A stretch of DNA of 64,000 nucleotides from Chloroflexales bacterium ZM16-3 (lineage in GTDB: Bacteria; Chloroflexota; Chloroflexia; Chloroflexales; Chloroflexaceae). Below the pieces are notes generated by a model. The model was given only the letters and a program-made list of their open reading frames with translations, ran no database searches and was not told where the DNA came from. The position numbers were made by a program, and so were the translations under genes. Location of the stretch: contig RYFE02000004.1 of assembly GCA_004138175.2 (NCBI GenBank), forward strand, positions 124,001-188,000, given 5' to 3'. Positions 1-8,156 of this stretch are shown here, piece by piece (the first letter of the stretch is position 1; each line of letters opens with the position of its first letter).

Positions 1-163
1 GCAGGCCGCGCGGGATGAGGAAGGGCGCGAAGTTGTAGATCTCGGGCAGGCGCAGCAGCTCTGGACGCAGGCCCGTCGCCCGCACCGAGCGGGTGATGTT
101 CTGGATGCCGAAGTCCACCCCGCCGCGGCCGACCGGAGAAACGTAGAGTGGGCGGATGGTCAT
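1..163 (-). CDS. Partial glycosyltransferase-like protein (N-terminus only)
   Basis: Only the first 54 codons lie in the window and the gene runs off the left edge. Reading from the ATG at 163 the protein begins MTIRPLYVSPVGRGGVDFGI and stays open to base 1. A short beta-strand followed by a glycine-rich turn and a helix is what the N-terminal Rossmann half of group 1 (GT-B) glycosyltransferases looks like, but too little is visible to prove it. An 8-bp tandem-word array lies just upstream at 168-216. The coding call is moderately sure and the function is a guess. Confidence 0.45.
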   Translation of the reverse strand, partial: MTIRPLYVSPVGRGGVDFGIQNITRSVRATGLRPELLRLPEIYNFAPFLIPRGL

Positions 164-167
164 AAAG

Positions 168-216
168 CACCTTGTCACCTCATCACCCGGTCAGCATCTG
201 TGACAAGGCGACAAGG
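168..216. repeat. Octamer tandem-word array, inverted pair
   Basis: Words caccttgt, cacctcat, cacccggt (168-191) face tgacaagg, cgacaagg (201-216). The period is 8 bp and the two halves are near inverted copies. The same words recur at 62451-62540. Confidence 0.6.
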
Positions 217-325
217 TGATCCAGATAAAGAGATCAAGCCTGTATAGATTAAGAGGCAGTTAGCGCAGAAGTTACCCTGTCACCCTGCGCGTGCCCGGCC
301 CGTAAACGGGTGGGCTCTTGTCCAA

Positions 326-372
326 CGAAGGCCGCCTGTGCGGCCTGATTGAGGCCGCGCAGGCGGCCTTCG
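326..372. repeat. Palindromic hairpin
   Basis: A 13-bp arm (cgaaggccgcctg) at 326-338 pairs with 360-372. The interior carries a second pair (gcggcc / ggccgc). It sits just downstream of the Eis-like gene, which reads toward it, so it could end transcription. No T-run follows. The rest of 217-428 shows nothing recognisable. Confidence 0.5.
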
Positions 373-428
373 CAGAACCATAGCCCGCGGCTTCAGCCGC
401 CGGGCGACGCCGCTTCTGCGGTATTGCA

Positions 429-1604
429 TTAAAAGAAATCTGCGCTAAATGGTGCCAGGCCGGCGAAGGCGCGTTCGGCGAGATCAAGGGACTCGCGGCT
501 CGCGGCGGCGAGCATCCCGAAGGCGGCGGCGGTGCGCGGGCGCAGGTAGCGGCTATAGATCTGGGCCAGCACGCGCACATCGCAGCTGATATCGGCCGCG
601 CTGTCGGCGGGCAGGCGGCGCACCTCGGCCCGCCCCCCGGCCAGATCCAGCTCGAACACCGCGTTATGCTCCGTGATCCAGTCGTCGCCGACGCCGATGC
701 GCAGGCGGCCCGCGATATCTTTGGGGAAGCCGTAGCCAGCCAGGGCGGCGGCCACATCCACCAGGCGCAGCATAAAGTGCGGTTCGACCGTACAGTCCAG
801 TGGGTCAGGCATCAGCAGGTTCACCGGCGCGTCGGCGGGTGTCTTAAACTGCACCTGGGCCACCTGGTCCGCGTGGCCGGCGAAGAAGGCGAAGAGCTGT
901 GCGCGCGCAGTCGGGTCACGGGCCACAATATCCTGGCACTCCAGGCGCCTGCCGCCGGGCGCGTCCTTGATCCGGTAGATTATATAGGAGCGCGGGTTGC
1001 CGCCCTCGTCGCGCCAGATATAGGCGCTGTAGGGCTTGCCTCCCCAGTCCGTCAGCACCTGATCGCGCCACCAGCCCTCGTCGCGCACCGTCGGCCCAAA
1101 GCGCCCGCGCAGGGCGCTCCGGTAGATCGCATCAAAGTCAGCGATCTGCGCGGGGCCTGCCGCGTGGAACCCGCCGGCCGCAGGGCGAAAGCTGGCGAAG
1201 CTCGCGGGCGGCCCCGCGTAGACCCGCCGCTCCATAAAGGTGGCCCAGCCGTAGCGCCCGTAGAAGGCCCGCTTGAAGGGGTGCAGCACCGCCAGCGGCA
1301 CCCCCCGCTCGCGCAGCTCGTCGCAGCTGTGGCGCATCAGCGCGGCCACGTGGCCGCGCCGACGCGACTCGGGCGCGCTGGCCACCGACCCGATTCCGGC
1401 TGCGGCGATCTGGCCGCGCCCCGTCTCAAGCAGCAGCGGGATCAGCTCCAGCTGAGCCGCCTGCGTGCCGTCCACAAACAGGCCGCGCAGGCGGCCCAGC
1501 TTTTCCGGGCTCAGCGCCTCGCGGCTCGGGTTCGTCGAGAAGGCGTAGCCCTCAAGCTCGCGCCAGCGGTCGAGGTCGGACTCTTCGAGGGCTCGGTATT
1601 CCAT
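429..1604 (-). CDS. Eis-like GNAT N-acetyltransferase with C-terminal sterol-carrier-like domain
   Basis: A 391-residue protein predicted to transfer acetyl groups from acetyl-CoA. The N-terminal GNAT fold has the acetyl-CoA loop around residues 75-95 (VASAPESRRRGHVAALM, an R-R-x-G-H variant of the usual R/Q-x-x-G-x-G/A), followed by AVLHPFKRAFYGRYGW, which is typical of the Eis family. A second degenerate GNAT half and a C-terminal SCP2-like part follow (ending SLDLAERAFAGLAPFSADFF). The length fits the family (about 400). The ATG at 1604 is two bases from the TAG of the upstream methyltransferase, so the two are very probably co-transcribed. The natural substrate cannot be told. Confidence 0.85.
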   Translation of the reverse strand: MEYRALEESDLDRWRELEGYAFSTNPSREALSPEKLGRLRGLFVDGTQAAQLELIPLLLETGRGQIAAAGIGSVASAPESRRRGHVAALMRHSCDELRERGVPLAVLHPFKRAFYGRYGWATFMERRVYAGPPASFASFRPAAGGFHAAGPAQIADFDAIYRSALRGRFGPTVRDEGWWRDQVLTDWGGKPYSAYIWRDEGGNPRSYIIYRIKDAPGGRRLECQDIVARDPTARAQLFAFFAGHADQVAQVQFKTPADAPVNLLMPDPLDCTVEPHFMLRLVDVAAALAGYGFPKDIAGRLRIGVGDDWITEHNAVFELDLAGGRAEVRRLPADSAADISCDVRVLAQIYSRYLRPRTAAAFGMLAAASRESLDLAERAFAGLAPFSADFF

Positions 1605-1606
1605 CG

Positions 1607-2701
1607 CTATCTCGGCTTCTCAACCAGAATGAAGTAGCTCCCGCAGCGCATCCAGCCGAAGAGCCACAGATCCAGCTCCATCAGCAGCGTCACCGCCATC
1701 AGGGCGTAGTAGACCGGGCTACCCGGCCGGAGCTGCGAGCGTATGCGTCGCCTAGCCCGGATCTCGCGGGCGATCCCGTCGGCGGCCGGGGTCGTCCCCT
1801 CTGCCTCCCGACTCCCGACTCCCGACTCCCGACCCCCGACCCCCGACCCCCGACCCCTGCCCATCACCGCCTCGCCCAGCTTCATCAGCACATGCTCGAC
1901 AAAGGTGGTGAAGAGGCTGTTCCAGAAGATCACCCGCACCGGGCGCAGGCCGGCCCGCTCGAAGGCCGCCAGCACATCCTCCCAAGTCTCCAGCGCCTTC
2001 AGGTGGTCGGACTTGCGGCGGGCCTCGCGTGAGAAGTCGTAGACCCCGGCGCGCACAAAGACCCGCCCGAGCCGCCGGCTCAGGTTGATGATCGGCTGGA
2101 TGGGCGACATCTCGCGGGTGTTCGAGAAGGCCAGCATGCGCCCGCCCGGCCGCAGTACGCGGGCCGTCTCGGCTAGGTAGTCATCGATCACATCGATCGG
2201 GAAGTGCTCAAGGATATCGATCGCGAACGCCTTATCGAAGCTGCCATCGGCGAAGGGCAGCGAGCGCGAGTCGGCCTTCGTCAGAGTAACCTTGGCCACC
2301 GCCTCGTCGGCGAAGAGCGTCGCCGGGTCCGAGCCGACCATGCGGCCGACATAGGGCGCGTTCCAGACGGCGTGCTTAGCCGTGCCGCAGCCGTTATCGA
2401 GCGCCACATCGCTGGGCTGCCAGCGCATCAGCCGACGAAGGGTGCGGTCACGCACACCGGCGGCCAGCAGCGGCGGGGCCAGGTCGCGGTAGTCGAGCTC
2501 TTCGGCCAGCTCGGCCTCGTCGGTGACATACTTTGAGACATAGCCGTAGTCGGTGCCGCGCGGCATCAGGTCGATATAGCCATTCCCGAAGGCGTAGACA
2601 TTCGCGCACGAGGCGCAGTGCAAGCCGTCATCGGCCACGTACAGGTCGCGGGATCGGCAGGTCGGGCACTGAAGCAGCGGGAAGAGGTCGCGTGAGATCA
2701 T
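1607..2701 (-). CDS. Class I SAM-dependent methyltransferase with N-terminal zinc-ribbon-like segment
   Basis: A 364-residue protein. The N-terminus has two C-x2-C pairs (CPTCRS and CASCANVY), a Trm112-like zinc ribbon often found in front of such methyltransferases. The SAM-binding core follows with ALDNGCGTAKHAVW-type motif I (here VALDNGCGTAKHAVW), an acidic strand end, and FDKAFAIDILEHFP, a methyltransf_11-type motif. The ATG at 2701 was chosen over a GTG at 2725 because the longer form begins inside a 7-bp tandem repeat. A 56-bp stretch of tandem 7-mers at 1804-1859 is read through in frame and gives a low-complexity G/R/S/E/V insert not expected in the fold. The substrate is unknown. 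Confidence 0.8.
   Translation of the reverse strand: MISRDLFPLLQCPTCRSRDLYVADDGLHCASCANVYAFGNGYIDLMPRGTDYGYVSKYVTDEAELAEELDYRDLAPPLLAAGVRDRTLRRLMRWQPSDVALDNGCGTAKHAVWNAPYVGRMVGSDPATLFADEAVAKVTLTKADSRSLPFADGSFDKAFAIDILEHFPIDVIDDYLAETARVLRPGGRMLAFSNTREMSPIQPIINLSRRLGRVFVRAGVYDFSREARRKSDHLKALETWEDVLAAFERAGLRPVRVIFWNSLFTTFVEHVLMKLGEAVMGRGRGSGVGGRESGVGSREAEGTTPAADGIAREIRARRRIRSQLRPGSPVYYALMAVTLLMELDLWLFGWMRCGSYFILVEKPR
1804..1859. repeat. Heptamer array inside methyltransferase gene
   Basis: Eight consecutive 7-bp words: cctcccg, actcccg three times, acccccg three times, acccctg. It lies wholly inside the methyltransferase reading frame on the opposite strand. The same gactccc-type word is found in spacers at 14547 and 61070-61160 and inside the glycosyltransferase gene at 41967. 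Confidence 0.9.
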
Positions 2702-2712
2702 CTTAGGAGACA

Positions 2713-2787
2713 GGGCACAGGGCACAGGGCACAGGGTATGAGTCGGCTTGCCCGGCCTGTCCCCTGTCCCCTGTCTCCTGCCCCCTG
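2713..2787. repeat. Heptamer arrays between methyltransferase and membrane protein
   Basis: Three copies of gggcaca (2713-2733) and, after a short core, four copies of a ctgtccc-type word (about 2757-2784). The period is 7 bp and the two halves are roughly inverted, so a hairpin can form. Confidence 0.8.
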
Positions 2788-2788
2788 A

Positions 2789-3235
2789 TTAGAGCCAGCG
2801 CGCGCCGACATCGCGGGCAAGCAGGCTATCGAAGATCAGAAGAAAGAGCCCCTGCACGGCGATGCCATGCCCAAGGCCGCGTCGTTTAGGTGTGTTGGCG
2901 TAGCGGATTGCGGTAAACACTCCGGTCAAGATGTAGATCACATCCAGACCAGCGTTCACCTGCAGGATGCGGTGGAACTGATCGGCATCGGCGTGCTCCT
3001 TAGCCTCGCTCATGTCGCCAGCAAAACTCTGCTCGGCCTTCACCAGCGCCGTGCGCTGCCCGGCAACCGCCAGGGCCAAGTCAATCACGCCCCAGGTAAC
3101 CGCCTGCGTGCCAAACTGACGCCAGTAGTCGCTCGGCAGCAGGGTGAGCGCGGCACCGATGAAACTGCTGCCTATCCCCCACCGTAACAGCGGGCGGAGA
3201 GCGCGGCGCTGGTAGACGAAGAAGTTGTGTTCCAT
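2789..3235 (-). CDS. Small conserved membrane protein of unknown function
   Basis: A 148-residue protein. The ATG at 3235 (MEHNFFVYQRR) was preferred to one 33 codons upstream because the upstream part is basic, low quality and reaches into the repeat region. Three or four hydrophobic stretches are visible: WGIGSSFIGAALTLL, AVTWGVIDLALAVAG, AGLDVIYILTGVFTAI and IAVQGLFLLIFDSLLA. This layout resembles DUF6992-type proteins, but I do not recognise a function. It is the first gene of the minus-strand run at the left end. Confidence 0.65.
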   Translation of the reverse strand: MEHNFFVYQRRALRPLLRWGIGSSFIGAALTLLPSDYWRQFGTQAVTWGVIDLALAVAGQRTALVKAEQSFAGDMSEAKEHADADQFHRILQVNAGLDVIYILTGVFTAIRYANTPKRRGLGHGIAVQGLFLLIFDSLLARDVGARWL

Positions 3236-3354
3236 AGCGCCTATCTTACCCGATATCGCCCCTGCGTCAATGCGCCGAAGCCCACGCAATACGCTCCTTC
3301 CCAGCCCGCCTCGCCGAGGCCCATAATGTCGCATCCTGCATCAATATTCAAAGT

Positions 3355-3610
3355 CCTGGGGCTTCGCCCCAGACCCGGTTTCTTGTTGGGTTTGGGCGGC
3401 GAAGCCGCCCAAACCCAACAAGGCAATACCGCAGAAGTAACGCTGTGAGGCGTCCTGTCATTCTGAGCGAAGCGAAGAATCCCGGCCGGGACCCTTCGCT
3501 TCGCTCAGGGTGACAGCGTTACTTATGCTCTATTGCCCAACAAGAAATTCTGCGGGGGAGGCAAAGCCTCCCCCGCACCCCTACCGGGAGGTGACGTTGC
3601 AACAGCCCTG
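3355..3610. repeat. Composite palindromic repeat interrupted by a MITE
   Basis: This 256-bp spacer holds palindromes ggggcttcgcccc, a long gttgggtttgggcgg / ccgcccaaacccaac hairpin and gggggaggcaaagcctcccc, ending in ttgcaacagccctg. The MITE at 3423-3536 splits it. A similar host repeat, also split by a MITE, lies at 36179-36424, and an uninterrupted relative lies at 58655-58720. Nothing coding is seen in 3236-3654. Confidence 0.7.
3423..3536. mobile_element. MITE copy 1, 114 bp, 8-bp target duplication
   Basis: The ends are GCAATA and TATTGC with an inner terminal inverted repeat AAGTAACGCTGT. The centre is a palindrome (gagcgaagcgaag / cttcgcttcgctc) around cccggccggg. It is flanked by perfect direct repeats ccaacaag at 3415-3422 and 3537-3544. 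It encodes no protein, so mobilisation would need a transposase elsewhere. Confidence 0.85.
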
Positions 3611-3654
3611 ATATTAGTACTCTAGTCCCATTGTGGCTTTAGGAATGATTCGTT

Positions 3655-4353
3655 ATGATTCATTTCATGGAGATCAAGGCTGTTATTTTTGATCGCGATC
3701 ATACCCTGCTCTACTTCGACCAGGCGCAGCTCGCTGCGCTCGAAGAGAACATAGCCGTGATCGCGCCCGAGCTGCCGCCGCACGCGGCGGTGCGGGCCTG
3801 GTCGAGTTGGCCGGGGCCGTGGCCGCAGCATCGGGATGACGAGCCAGCCTTCTGGGCCGAGTTCTGGGCTGGCCTCGGGCACGCCCACGGCCTACAGCCC
3901 GCGCAGATCCTCAGCCTGACCAATGATGTCGGCGCGATCTACCACACCACCTTCGGTGCCTACCCCGACGCGGCCCCCACAGTGCGCGCCCTGCGCTCTG
4001 GCGGGATCAGGCTGGCCATCCTCACAAACTACGAGCTCCCCAGCGTTGATCTCACCCTTGCTCACGCCGGCATCGACCCGTCCCTATTTGATATCGCGCT
4101 CACCAGCGCGATGCTCGGCGTCTACAAGCCCGATAGCCGCGCCTACCTCGCGGCGGCGGCGGCCCTCGACCTGCCACCCTCGGCATGTCTCTTTGTCGAC
4201 GACCTGGCCGAAAACGTTGCGGCGGCGCGTTCAGTTGGCATGCCAGCTTATCAGATCGACCGCTCCCTGCCGGTCGACAACCTTGACGCCGCGCGTATCA
4301 GCACCCTGGACACCTTGATCGGGCTGCTGCTCCCCCCTTCTACGCGCGACTAA
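3655..4353 (+). CDS. HAD-superfamily hydrolase (phosphoglycolate-phosphatase-like)
   Basis: A 232-residue probable phosphatase. Motif I is FDRDHTLLYFD near the N-terminus (D-x-D-x-T, with the nucleophile and acid/base aspartates). Motif II is ILTNYELPS. The lysine motif is GVYKPDSRAY, and motif IV is LFVDDLAENVAAARSVGM. This is the HAD-IA pattern with a helical cap between motifs I and II. AGGA lies 10 bases before the ATG at 3655; an alternative ATG is at 3667. The gene stands alone between a repeat region and the sigma-like gene. Substrate unknown. Confidence 0.85.
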   Translation: MIHFMEIKAVIFDRDHTLLYFDQAQLAALEENIAVIAPELPPHAAVRAWSSWPGPWPQHRDDEPAFWAEFWAGLGHAHGLQPAQILSLTNDVGAIYHTTFGAYPDAAPTVRALRSGGIRLAILTNYELPSVDLTLAHAGIDPSLFDIALTSAMLGVYKPDSRAYLAAAAALDLPPSACLFVDDLAENVAAARSVGMPAYQIDRSLPVDNLDAARISTLDTLIGLLLPPSTRD

Positions 4354-4450
4354 CCCTCGGCCTCGTACGCCCCATACTCGTACGACCGCCGGTCGTAGCA
4401 TCTGTCATCCGTTGCTCATCTCCTGATCTTCTCAGCCCTGATCGCATTGC

Positions 4451-4465
4451 CTACAATCATTGTAG
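4451..4465. promoter_or_regulatory. 15-bp perfect palindrome upstream of sigma-like gene
   Basis: CTACAATCATTGTAG is a perfect inverted repeat of 7+7 bp around one base, 143 bp before the ATG at 4608. Each arm contains TACAAT, the -10 word seen elsewhere here, so it may be a promoter on both strands or an operator. The rest of 4354-4607 has no gene. Confidence 0.4.
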
Positions 4466-4607
4466 CGATGCTGTCTGGCCGGGCGAGAACGCGCCAGATA
4501 ACCCACCTTCTTTCGACCTGAACCTACCGACACATAACCCCTCATGCTGCGGCACGTCTTGTGCTGCGCATGTCACTGGCGATCTGCCTAAGAGAATTGA
4601 GGAGGCC

Positions 4608-5393
4608 ATGATCACTCAGCATATTGATACGCAGACCCGACCGGCTTCGGCGGCCACACCCGGCCTAGCGCGCCCACGCATTGGTCGCGAGATGACGAGC
4701 GCGGTCGAGGATGCCTCTCTGAAGACGATGGATCTGGCCTCGCTTGTGCGGCGCTGCTCCACCGAGAGCGAGCGGTTCTACCGGGGCCAGCAGCACGATA
4801 CGAGCTTTAGCTACGAGCTCTTCCGCCGCGCCCTGGCGGAACGTGATGAGGCGGCCTGGGAGCAGCTCTACCTCCACTACAGTGGTCTCGTTGAGGGCTG
4901 GATCAGGCGCAGTGGCGCCTTCACCAGTAGCGGCGAGAGCAGCGAGTATTTTGTGGTCGGCGCCTTCACCAAGTTCTGGCGCGCGCTCTCTCCCGAGCGA
5001 TTCTCATCGTTCCCGAGCCTCGCCTCGCTGCTCCAGTACCTCCAGCTCTGCTCCACCAGCGTGGTGATCGACAGCGTTCGCGCCCAGTCCTGGGCTGAGA
5101 TGCTGCCCGAGGAGACGATCACCCCCAGCCACACCCCGCACTACTCGCCCGATGAGGAGGCGATGAGCCGGGTTGACAGCGAGGAGTTCTGGCGCTTCAT
5201 CGGCGGGCAGCTCAACAACGAGGTCGAGCGGGTGGTCGTCTACTACTCGTTTGTGCTCAGCCTCACGCCGCGCGCGATCTACGCCAAGCGCAGCGATCTG
5301 TTTAGCAGCGTGAACGATGTCTATAACGTCAAGCGCAATGTGCTGGGTCGGCTCAGCCGGAACCAGCAGCTGCGGGCGCTGATCGCTCAGTAG
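4608..5393 (+). CDS. Sigma-70-like (ECF-type) factor, divergent
   Basis: A 261-residue protein. After an acidic N-terminal tail of about 60 residues, the segment ELFRRALAERDEAAWEQLY continues into LHYSGLVEGWI, which matches sigma region 2.1-2.2. FTKFWRALSPERFSSF and ASLLQYLQLCSTSVVIDSVR fit 2.3-2.4. A C-terminal helical part (EVERVVVYYSFVLSLTPRAIY) is where region 4 would be but is divergent. GAGGAGG lies directly before the ATG. The next gene encodes a protein with two H-x3-C-x2-C motifs, the layout of a sigma/anti-sigma pair. Inferred role: specialised transcription initiation. It might instead be a degenerate, non-sigma regulator. Confidence 0.7.
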   Translation: MITQHIDTQTRPASAATPGLARPRIGREMTSAVEDASLKTMDLASLVRRCSTESERFYRGQQHDTSFSYELFRRALAERDEAAWEQLYLHYSGLVEGWIRRSGAFTSSGESSEYFVVGAFTKFWRALSPERFSSFPSLASLLQYLQLCSTSVVIDSVRAQSWAEMLPEETITPSHTPHYSPDEEAMSRVDSEEFWRFIGGQLNNEVERVVVYYSFVLSLTPRAIYAKRSDLFSSVNDVYNVKRNVLGRLSRNQQLRALIAQ

Positions 5394-5414
5394 CGCTTCA
5401 TCTCGAACGATTGC

Positions 5415-5465
5415 GCAGATAGGCATCAACGCGCCAGCCTTGCTGGCGTGTTGATGCCTATCTGC
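5415..5465. terminator. Long hairpin between sigma-like and zinc-finger genes
   Basis: A 24-bp arm (5415-5438) pairs with 5442-5465 around a 3-base loop, with one mismatch. No T-run follows, so it may be a structural or attenuating element rather than a classical terminator. Confidence 0.55.
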
Positions 5466-5615
5466 GTTCAATAGAGGCGGCCCTGTAGCCCTTCTCCGCG
5501 CAGGATCGGGCAAAAAAAACGAGCGGCTGTAGCAGGTGTGTGAAATTTAAGGAGGGCTGCGTTTCTTACTATACGGCAGGGAGATCTGCCGGCGGTACTA
5601 TCAGGAGCGAATGGC

Positions 5616-6008
5616 ATGATTATTGACGAGGGTCGGGACGAGGGCTGTGTGGCACCGCCCGAGCTGAGCAGCACTGCGGTGGTCGCCGCTGCCGATGGTG
5701 AGATCGATGAGCAGACCCGCGCCCATCTTCAGGAGTGCCCGTATTGTGCCGCGCGCGTGCGCCAGATGCGTCAGCTCCAGACTCGCCTGCGACGCCAGCT
5801 CTACCGGCTCTTCTGCCCCACGACCGATCTGCTTGTGGACTATTGTCAGGGACTGCTTGACCCCTATCAGCGCACGGTCATCGCTCACCATCTCGCCACC
5901 TGCCCCTGCTGTGCCGGAGAGGTTGCGCTGATGGAGTCGATCGAGCCTGCGCCGGATCTGCTTGCCCCGCGCGCCGGGGCATTTTTTGCCCCTCGACATA
6001 CACGATAG
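5616..6008 (+). CDS. Tandem zinc-finger (anti-sigma-like) protein
   Basis: A 130-residue soluble protein with two copies of the zf-HC2/ZAS signature: HLQECPYCAARV (about residues 32-43) and HHLATCPCCAGEV (about 90-102). Both read H-x3-C-x2-C. No transmembrane segment is seen, so if it is an anti-sigma factor it is cytoplasmic and may respond to redox or zinc. AGGAGCGA lies 5 bases before the ATG at 5616. It follows the sigma-like gene after a 222-bp gap with a large hairpin. The partner relationship is inferred from order only. Confidence 0.65.
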   Translation: MIIDEGRDEGCVAPPELSSTAVVAAADGEIDEQTRAHLQECPYCAARVRQMRQLQTRLRRQLYRLFCPTTDLLVDYCQGLLDPYQRTVIAHHLATCPCCAGEVALMESIEPAPDLLAPRAGAFFAPRHTR

Positions 6009-6024
6009 AGAGTATTGGTAATAA

Positions 6025-6065
6025 TAAAGCGGGCGGGCGGCACCAAGCGCCGCCCGCCCGCTTTA
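6025..6065. terminator. Bidirectional terminator between convergent genes
   Basis: A 17-bp perfect stem (taaagcgggcgggcggc, 6025-6041, with 6049-6065) around a 7-base loop. A-rich and T-rich flanks sit on either side. It lies between the zinc-finger gene and gap, which converge. Confidence 0.85.
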
Positions 6066-6083
6066 TCGCTCAGGTGGACCTGT

Positions 6084-7109
<1,026 letters not shown>

Positions 7110-7245
7110 GGGTCGTGCCTCCTTCTCGATAGTATAGACTCGCAAACATATATGAGCGAAGCAGTTGTGACCTTATGGGGTGCCCGGTCGGCGACAGCTG
7201 CGGGGCTGATATGTCTGCGAAAACACGCAATATGTGGCAGGTGCC

Positions 7246-7254
7246 ATTATAGCA
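7246..7254 (-). promoter_or_regulatory. Extended -10 promoter of gap
   Basis: On the minus strand this reads TGCTATAAT. It would start a transcript near 7239 with a leader of about 130 bases before the gap ATG. No good -35 is seen. Confidence 0.6.
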
Positions 7255-7287
7255 CGCTTTGTTGCGGTGCGTCCTCTTAGGCAGGTG

Positions 7288-7296
7288 TGCTACAAT
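7288..7296 (+). promoter_or_regulatory. Extended -10 promoter of CvpA-like gene
   Basis: TGCTACAAT, the same word found upstream of several other genes here. A start near 7303 rules out translation from the GTG at 7287 and supports the ATG at 7332. Confidence 0.6.
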
Positions 7297-7331
7297 CAGT
7301 GGTAGAAGCTCGCGATGGGAGAGATGCTGCC

Positions 7332-8111
7332 ATGGTGATGACGATACTTTCAGTGGCGACCTTGGGGGTGCTTGGGCTGTTCGGCTTCTTCCGCGGTGTG
7401 CGCCGTGGTCTGATCGCAGTTGCTGGCACGCTTCTCGGCGCAGTGCTGATTGACCTCTGGCAGGCGCGCTGGTCGGCATGGCTGCGCACCCAGATGGAGC
7501 CGCCAGGCTGGGTCACGTTCTTTATGACTGCGGCGATCTTTCTGCTGGTGGCGCTGCTGGTGGGCTATGGCGGTAGCCTGCTCCTGCCCCGTGAACGAGA
7601 CCCGAAGGCGAAGGAGCCTGGCCTGTTCGACCGGCTGCTCGGCGCGTTTATCGGGGCGCTGAATGGAGCGCTGATTGTGAGCTATCTGCTGCGCTATGCC
7701 AACGAGAACTGGCCGTCGGGCGAAGCTGCGCGCATGATCGCCGGTTCGTTGGTGGCTGGTATTCTCGACGCATGGCTGCCCTGGTTCATTCTGGCGATGG
7801 TCGTCACTACGACGGTTTTTGTAACGCTACGTGGCACGGTGCGGGTCTCGCGGGCGCTCAGCCGACAGGCCCCTGTTGTACCCGCGACGGGTGCATTCCC
7901 TAATGCACCACCTCCCTCTAAGGCACCATCTCCCTCCAAGGCACCACCTCCCTCTAAGGCACCATCTCCCTCTTCCGCAGCCGCTTCGGGATCCGCCGCG
8001 AAGGGCGCGGGTACACCTCAGGCTGCCGCTCCTACCCCGCCGAAGACGACTGCCGAGCAAGACCGGATCCTCCTCGAAAAAATCATCCAGGCTACTGATA
8101 AGAAGCCGTAA
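7332..8111 (+). CDS. CvpA-like membrane protein with proline-rich tail
   Basis: A 259-residue protein. The first 175 residues contain four hydrophobic segments (TILSVATLGVLGLFGFF, GTLLGAVLIDLW, TFFMTAAIFLLVALLVGYGG, AWLPWFILAMVVTTTVFV), and FFRGVRRGL after the first resembles the CvpA family. The tail contains about four P-S-K-A-P units (15-bp DNA period, 7910-7975) and a Q/K-rich end. GGGAGAGA precedes the ATG at 7332. The family assignment is tentative. The tail is probably cytoplasmic or periplasmic linker. Confidence 0.6.
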   Translation: MVMTILSVATLGVLGLFGFFRGVRRGLIAVAGTLLGAVLIDLWQARWSAWLRTQMEPPGWVTFFMTAAIFLLVALLVGYGGSLLLPRERDPKAKEPGLFDRLLGAFIGALNGALIVSYLLRYANENWPSGEAARMIAGSLVAGILDAWLPWFILAMVVTTTVFVTLRGTVRVSRALSRQAPVVPATGAFPNAPPPSKAPSPSKAPPPSKAPSPSSAAASGSAAKGAGTPQAAAPTPPKTTAEQDRILLEKIIQATDKKP

Positions 8112-8139
8112 GACCCGCGCAAGGTGCGGGTCTTACGGC
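8105..8139. terminator. Terminator hairpin between convergent genes
   Basis: A 14-bp perfect stem gccgtaagacccgc / gcgggtcttacggc with a 7-base loop. It overlaps the stop codon of the CvpA-like gene and lies 18 bp from the end of the pyrophosphorylase gene. Confidence 0.75.
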
Positions 8140-8156
8140 TACGCTTTTGCCTGTGG

